This document shows, in pieces, positions 6,921 through 9,539 of a DNA stretch of 9,539 bases. Below the pieces are notes generated by a model, which worked only from the letters and a program-made list of their open reading frames with translations, searched no databases and was not told the DNA's origin. Numbering within the stretch: the first letter of the stretch is position 1; each line of letters starts with the position of its first letter. A program made the position numbers and the translations under genes. Where the stretch lies: positions 1 to 9,539 of the forward strand of contig DATKDU010000093.1 of assembly GCA_035512595.1 (NCBI GenBank), written 5' to 3'. Source of the stretch: DATKDU01 sp035512595 (GTDB lineage Bacteria; Planctomycetota; Planctomycetia; Pirellulales; Pirellulaceae).

Positions 6921-8006
6921 ATGGTGATGTTGAAAACTCGCGTGTGGAAACTCGCCCTGTGTTCGCTGACATTGGTTTTGTTGTTCGCCGGCGATGGCAT
7001 TCTGTTGGCACAGAACGGCGGAAAGAAGTCGCCCGGAGGCGGCGGAGGGGGCGGCTCCGAACCGCCGCCGGCCGGAAGAATCCACTTCCTCACAGACGGC
7101 ACCGATGCCGACGGAAATCGCATCTCAGTCGGGGGCAGCATGTTGGCCGACGGCAGTGGCAAACAGCTCAGCGAACTGCGTCACCCGAGTTACCTCCTGC
7201 ACGGCGGCGAGCGGTGGTTCCTCGATGCTGTGATGATCTGTCTGGAACAGGACGCCGAAGGAAACTGTAGTAGATTCACCGGCGAGATCATCGCCGCGCG
7301 TGAGTCGGACGGTCTGGAAATCCAACTGACCAACAATCCTGACGTGTTCGCTGGGGTGAATAGTCGCGTCCGTTGGGCCAAGGACGATTCGTTCGTGTCG
7401 TTTGTTGGGCGACACGACGCCGACGGGGACGGCCTGATGGACGAAGATTCGATCTTTGCTGCCGGCGTCGATTTCGACGCCGACGGGAAGCCGTTTCTCA
7501 CCGCAGCGCCGGTCGCGGTGACGACCCACGGCCTTGACGACCATCTCGGAAAGTTCGACTGGTCACCGGACGCCACAAGGCTGGTGTACATGCTGGGCAA
7601 GAAGCTGACGTCGAGCGATCCGCCCCCGGTGTTGGTCGTTGAGGACCTGCTCGCTGGCACTGCCGTGCCCCTGGATTTCGGCCGGGACCCCGAATGGTCG
7701 CCGAACGGCAGCAAGATCGCCTATCAGTGGCAGACCGACAATGGGAACGCGGCGGGCATTGCCACCATTGCTCCGGACGGCACCGGCTATGTGGAACTCA
7801 CGACGCCCGATCGCAACACGCTGCACGACGAAAAACCGGTCTGGTCCCCCGACAGCGGACATCTGGCCTTCACGCGGGTCTGGATTTCCAACAAGGGCGG
7901 CAGCACGTCGTTCTTCGAGGACATCCTGCGAATCTCCGCGACCGGCGGAAAGACCACGAACCTGACCGAAGACATCGACAACGCCTTCACGCTGGGTTGG
8001 CGGTAA
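6921..8006 (+). CDS. secreted TolB/PD40-like beta-propeller protein with calcium-loop motifs
   Basis: A 361-residue exported protein of unknown exact role. The N-terminus is a signal peptide: KTRVWK, hydrophobic core to about residue 29, probable cleavage near LLAQ|N (31). A linker of seven glycines (39-45) framed by KKSP and SEPPP follows. The body carries WD40-like/PD40 blades: RWAKDDSFVSFVG (151-163), FDWSPDATRLVYM (212-224), PEWSPNGSKIAYQW (257-270) and PVWSPDSGHLAFTRV (306-320), ending ITLGWR-like at FTLGWR. Such blades are known from TolB and related periplasmic proteins. DADGDG (166-171) and DFDADG (185-189, with D184) match DxDxDG calcium-binding loops like those in EF-hand or dockerin-type repeats, and a third, weaker one is DADGN (62-66). 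Only about four clear blades are seen, so part of the propeller may be irregular. It follows the kinase by 144 bases on the same strand; co-transcription or sensing by the kinase TPR region is inference. Confidence 0.85.
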   Translation: MVMLKTRVWKLALCSLTLVLLFAGDGILLAQNGGKKSPGGGGGGGSEPPPAGRIHFLTDGTDADGNRISVGGSMLADGSGKQLSELRHPSYLLHGGERWFLDAVMICLEQDAEGNCSRFTGEIIAARESDGLEIQLTNNPDVFAGVNSRVRWAKDDSFVSFVGRHDADGDGLMDEDSIFAAGVDFDADGKPFLTAAPVAVTTHGLDDHLGKFDWSPDATRLVYMLGKKLTSSDPPPVLVVEDLLAGTAVPLDFGRDPEWSPNGSKIAYQWQTDNGNAAGIATIAPDGTGYVELTTPDRNTLHDEKPVWSPDSGHLAFTRVWISNKGGSTSFFEDILRISATGGKTTNLTEDIDNAFTLGWR

Positions 8007-8549
8007 GAAAAGGCGAAAAACGGGGACGCAGCCAATACTGTTCGGCACGAGATTTGCTAGCCGGAATAATCCTCAAACACGACAAACTTTAGCACGGAAT
8101 TTGCGCCACGTGGTCGACAAGACGAAAAAGCAGACACTCAACAATTGACCGCGGAAATTGTTGAGTGTCTGCGTTCCCGATCAGCGGGTCTTCGGCCACT
8201 CGCTTGTAGATAGCCCCATTAAAGTACTTTGAACGAGCGGGTTTTTCGTAGTTTGCCACGAGAATCAAATCCTGTTCAGGGGGAAAACATGCGACGACCG
8301 AAGGCATCGTTTCCCAAATGTAGGAGTACTAGAAAAGATTGACTCGACAACGCGGCCACAGGAATCGAGACCTGGCAGGCCTAGTGACCGCCACCCTTTG
8401 ATCAAGAATCGAGGCGTTCGCTTTACACCGTGGGACCATGCATGCGGCGAATTACTCCCTGACAGGTCAAATATGCCGATACATACCGCTTACATCGAAT
8501 CCTTGGTGCTGAAGGGTGGCCCGCTCCTGACGATTATTCATCGCTTGAT
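8007..8549. other. gap with orphan hairpin, no secure gene
   Basis: No secure gene is visible. A perfect 17-bp hairpin lies at 8130-8172 (separate entry). On the minus strand an open frame from 8328 (ATG at 8307) to 8089 encodes about 72 residues, including VVACFPPEQDLILVANYEKP and KYFNGAIYKRVAEDPLIGN. Its composition looks protein-like, but I do not recognise it and its last 25 or so codons cross the hairpin and T-run, so it may be a gene fragment with a lost natural end. The stretch directly after the propeller stop (AAAAACGGGGACGCAGCC, 8025-8042) resembles, from memory, a dispersed planctomycete repeat. From 8463 on, the plus strand reads like the missing N-terminal part of the methyltransferase. 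Confidence 0.5.
8125..8172 (-). terminator. intrinsic-terminator-like hairpin on the minus strand, with no gene to terminate
   Basis: GCAGACACTCAACAATT (8130-8146) pairs perfectly with its inverse at 8156-8172 across a 9-base loop. Read on the minus strand the stem is followed at once by TTTTT (8129-8125), the layout of a Rho-independent terminator. On the plus strand no T-run follows (GTTCCCG), so it would not stop the propeller transcript. No secure minus-strand gene lies upstream of it. Confidence 0.5.
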
Positions 8550-9359
8550 TTGTGGATGCAACGAACACATCAAGCATTCGCGAACGGTGAGCTTCAAAAC
8601 ACGGACATACGTGCAATACGAGAAGTCTTTGGCGACGCTCTTTCTCCCCGTACGATGCAAGGCTTTGCCCTCATAAAACCGCACGGGTACGCTGGTGACT
8701 ACGAAATCATTGACCGAATCTACCTTGAACATATGACGGATGCGTCTCACCTTCGAGCCTGGGACGTATACTATCACCAACAACCTGCAACGAAGGCCGT
8801 GCGAAACCGAAAAGCATACTTCCACTCCCTCTTGGACCAGCACAACCGAGTACGAGAAAGGTTACGGGTGTTGAATCTCGCTAGTGGCCCCGGACGTTGC
8901 ATGTTTGAATGGCTGAAGGCAAATCCAAACGCCGAGTGTCTTTTTGAATGTGTGGAAATCGACGAAAAAGCCATTGTATATGCGACAGATCTCAACCAAA
9001 TCTTTGCAAAACGGATCTCGTTTCATCACTCAAACATCTTGCATTGGCGTCCACTTAATGAAATCGAGAGATATGATGTAATCTGGGCATCGGGAATTTT
9101 TGACTACTTCAGTGATCGAATCTTCCGCTCGCTTCTAGGAAGACTACTTCGCTATTTGCATACCGAGGGCGAACTAATAATTGGAAATTTTTCCCGGGAC
9201 AATCCAAGTCGACCGTATATGGAGATCATCGGGGATTGGGCTCTTTTTCATCGTTCTGAAAATGAATTACTGCAACTAGCAATGGATTGTGGGATTGATA
9301 GCAAAAAGTTATTTATTGGACGCGAACCCGAAGGGGCAGCCTTTTGTAGCTGTCATTGA
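8550..9359 (+). CDS. class I SAM-dependent methyltransferase, PhcB-like group; 5' end probably damaged
   Basis: The product resembles methyltransferases of the PhcB group, which in Ralstonia makes a 3-hydroxy fatty acid methyl ester signal; the substrate here is unknown. Numbered from the TTG at 8550 (269 residues), it shows the family motif GFALIKPHGYAGDYEIIDRI (38-57), KAVRNRKAYF (82-91), the SAM-binding loop VLNLASGPGR (107-116), the acid after strand 2 in VEIDEKA (D138), YDVIWASGIFDYFSD (175-189), GELIIGNFS (207-215) and RPYMEIIGDW (221-230). Start choice is poor: only TTG 8550 or ATG 8556, neither with a ribosome site. The frame stays protein-like upstream (YRLHRILGAEGWPAPDDYSS) back to TGA at 8460-8462, beyond which an ATG at 8442 is in frame. 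The N-terminus is therefore probably lost or interrupted. Base composition is lower in GC than the upstream genes, suggesting transfer. The stop lies 5 bases from the convergent transposase stop. Confidence 0.8.
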   Translation: MWMQRTHQAFANGELQNTDIRAIREVFGDALSPRTMQGFALIKPHGYAGDYEIIDRIYLEHMTDASHLRAWDVYYHQQPATKAVRNRKAYFHSLLDQHNRVRERLRVLNLASGPGRCMFEWLKANPNAECLFECVEIDEKAIVYATDLNQIFAKRISFHHSNILHWRPLNEIERYDVIWASGIFDYFSDRIFRSLLGRLLRYLHTEGELIIGNFSRDNPSRPYMEIIGDWALFHRSENELLQLAMDCGIDSKKLFIGREPEGAAFCSCH

Positions 9360-9363
9360 CAGC
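9349..9363. repeat. 15-nt palindrome over the methyltransferase stop codon
   Basis: GCTGTCA and TGACAGC flank a single T, and the TGA stop (9357-9359) lies inside the right arm. It occupies the tiny gap between two convergent genes. No T-run follows on either strand, so terminator function is doubtful; it might be part of the insertion-sequence end. Confidence 0.35.
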
Positions 9364-9364
9364 A

Positions 9365-9539
9365 TTAAGCAGCACATTGTTTGTTGTTGCGTTGTTGCAG
9401 GATCTGGGCGGTGGAAATGTGTTTACCGGGTTTGGGCTTGGGCTTGTTCCTCTTCTTTTTTGGTGACCATTTGTGTTTTTGGTATTGGGACAACTTGACC
9501 TGCTTGGCAATGCGAATCAAAGCTTTCGCCATTTGGCTC
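9365..9539 (-). CDS. C-terminal end of a probable IS4-family (DDE) transposase, rest beyond window
   Basis: Read on the minus strand from the right edge, 57 codons lead to TAA at 9367-9365. The peptide includes AKALIRIAKQVKLSQYQKHK followed by the very basic WSPKKKRNKPKPKPGKHIST and then AQILQQRNNK. A C-terminal RIAKQV-L--Y-KH--PKKK--K---HVSTA-IL pattern is what I recall for IS4-type transposases in planctomycetes; the catalytic DDE domain would lie to the right of the window. The basic tail probably binds DNA. The stop is only 5 bases from the methyltransferase stop, so the terminal inverted repeat of the element, if intact, would have to lie within the methyltransferase 3' end. Alternatively this is an eroded copy lacking its end. 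The family call rests on the tail alone. Confidence 0.55.
   Translation of the reverse strand, partial: SQMAKALIRIAKQVKLSQYQKHKWSPKKKRNKPKPKPGKHISTAQILQQRNNKQCAA

Noticed and set aside
8340..8460. tRNA or other structured RNA gene
   Set aside because: I looked for acceptor-stem pairing and a T-loop signature and found none.
8398..8676. 92-codon plus-strand frame overlapping the methyltransferase start
   Set aside because: It starts at TTG, has no recognisable motif and overlaps the well-supported methyltransferase frame from 8550 on.

Overview
The window looks like chromosomal DNA of a planctomycete, probably of the Pirellulales type (family-level inference, no search run). The grounds are an ECF sigma factor of the TIGR02999/Sig-70_X6 kind next to a very long Ser/Thr kinase with a TPR tail, secreted beta-propeller proteins, moderately high GC with long gene-poor gaps, and short dispersed repeats of a kind I associate with planctomycete genomes.

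Layout. (1) 1-911, minus strand: the N-terminal 303 codons of a secreted NHL-type beta-propeller protein, running off the left edge. This gene is easy to miss because its stop lies outside the window. (2) 912-1918: about 1 kb without an intact gene. It holds an inverted pair of 32-nt repeats (26/32 identical), a short relic of a YceI-type gene, a perfect 13-bp inverted repeat and a 14-bp direct repeat, so it reads as eroded, repeat-rich DNA. (3) 1919-8006, plus strand: three genes in a row, namely the ECF sigma factor, the 1391-residue membrane kinase (kinase domain, one membrane segment, coiled coil, TPR array) and a secreted TolB/PD40-like propeller with calcium-loop motifs. The gaps are 127 and 144 bases. 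The sigma-kinase gap carries GGAATT-type half-sites spaced exactly 11 nt apart. (4) 8007-8549: a gap with a perfect 17-bp hairpin followed by a T-run on the minus strand, which terminates no visible gene. (5) 8550-9359, plus strand: an AT-richer SAM-dependent methyltransferase resembling the PhcB group, whose 5' end appears damaged or cut. (6) 9365-9539, minus strand: the 3' end of a probable IS4-type transposase running off the right edge.

How the genes may work together. The sigma factor, kinase and propeller look like one trans-envelope signalling unit: the TPR part of the kinase lies across the membrane, the kinase domain lies in the cytoplasm, and the sigma factor is the likely output. 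The sigma factor has Thr-containing sequence where canonical ECF factors carry the acidic DAED motif in region 2.2. This suggests activation by phosphorylation, as reported for EcfP/PknT in Vibrio, but it is a hypothesis here. The methyltransferase and transposase segment differs in base composition and looks like acquired or rearranged DNA.

Nothing in the window is clearly a wholly new system. The best leads are the sigma-kinase pair with its phased operator-like sites, the inverted repeat pair, the orphan terminator and the truncated methyltransferase next to an insertion sequence.
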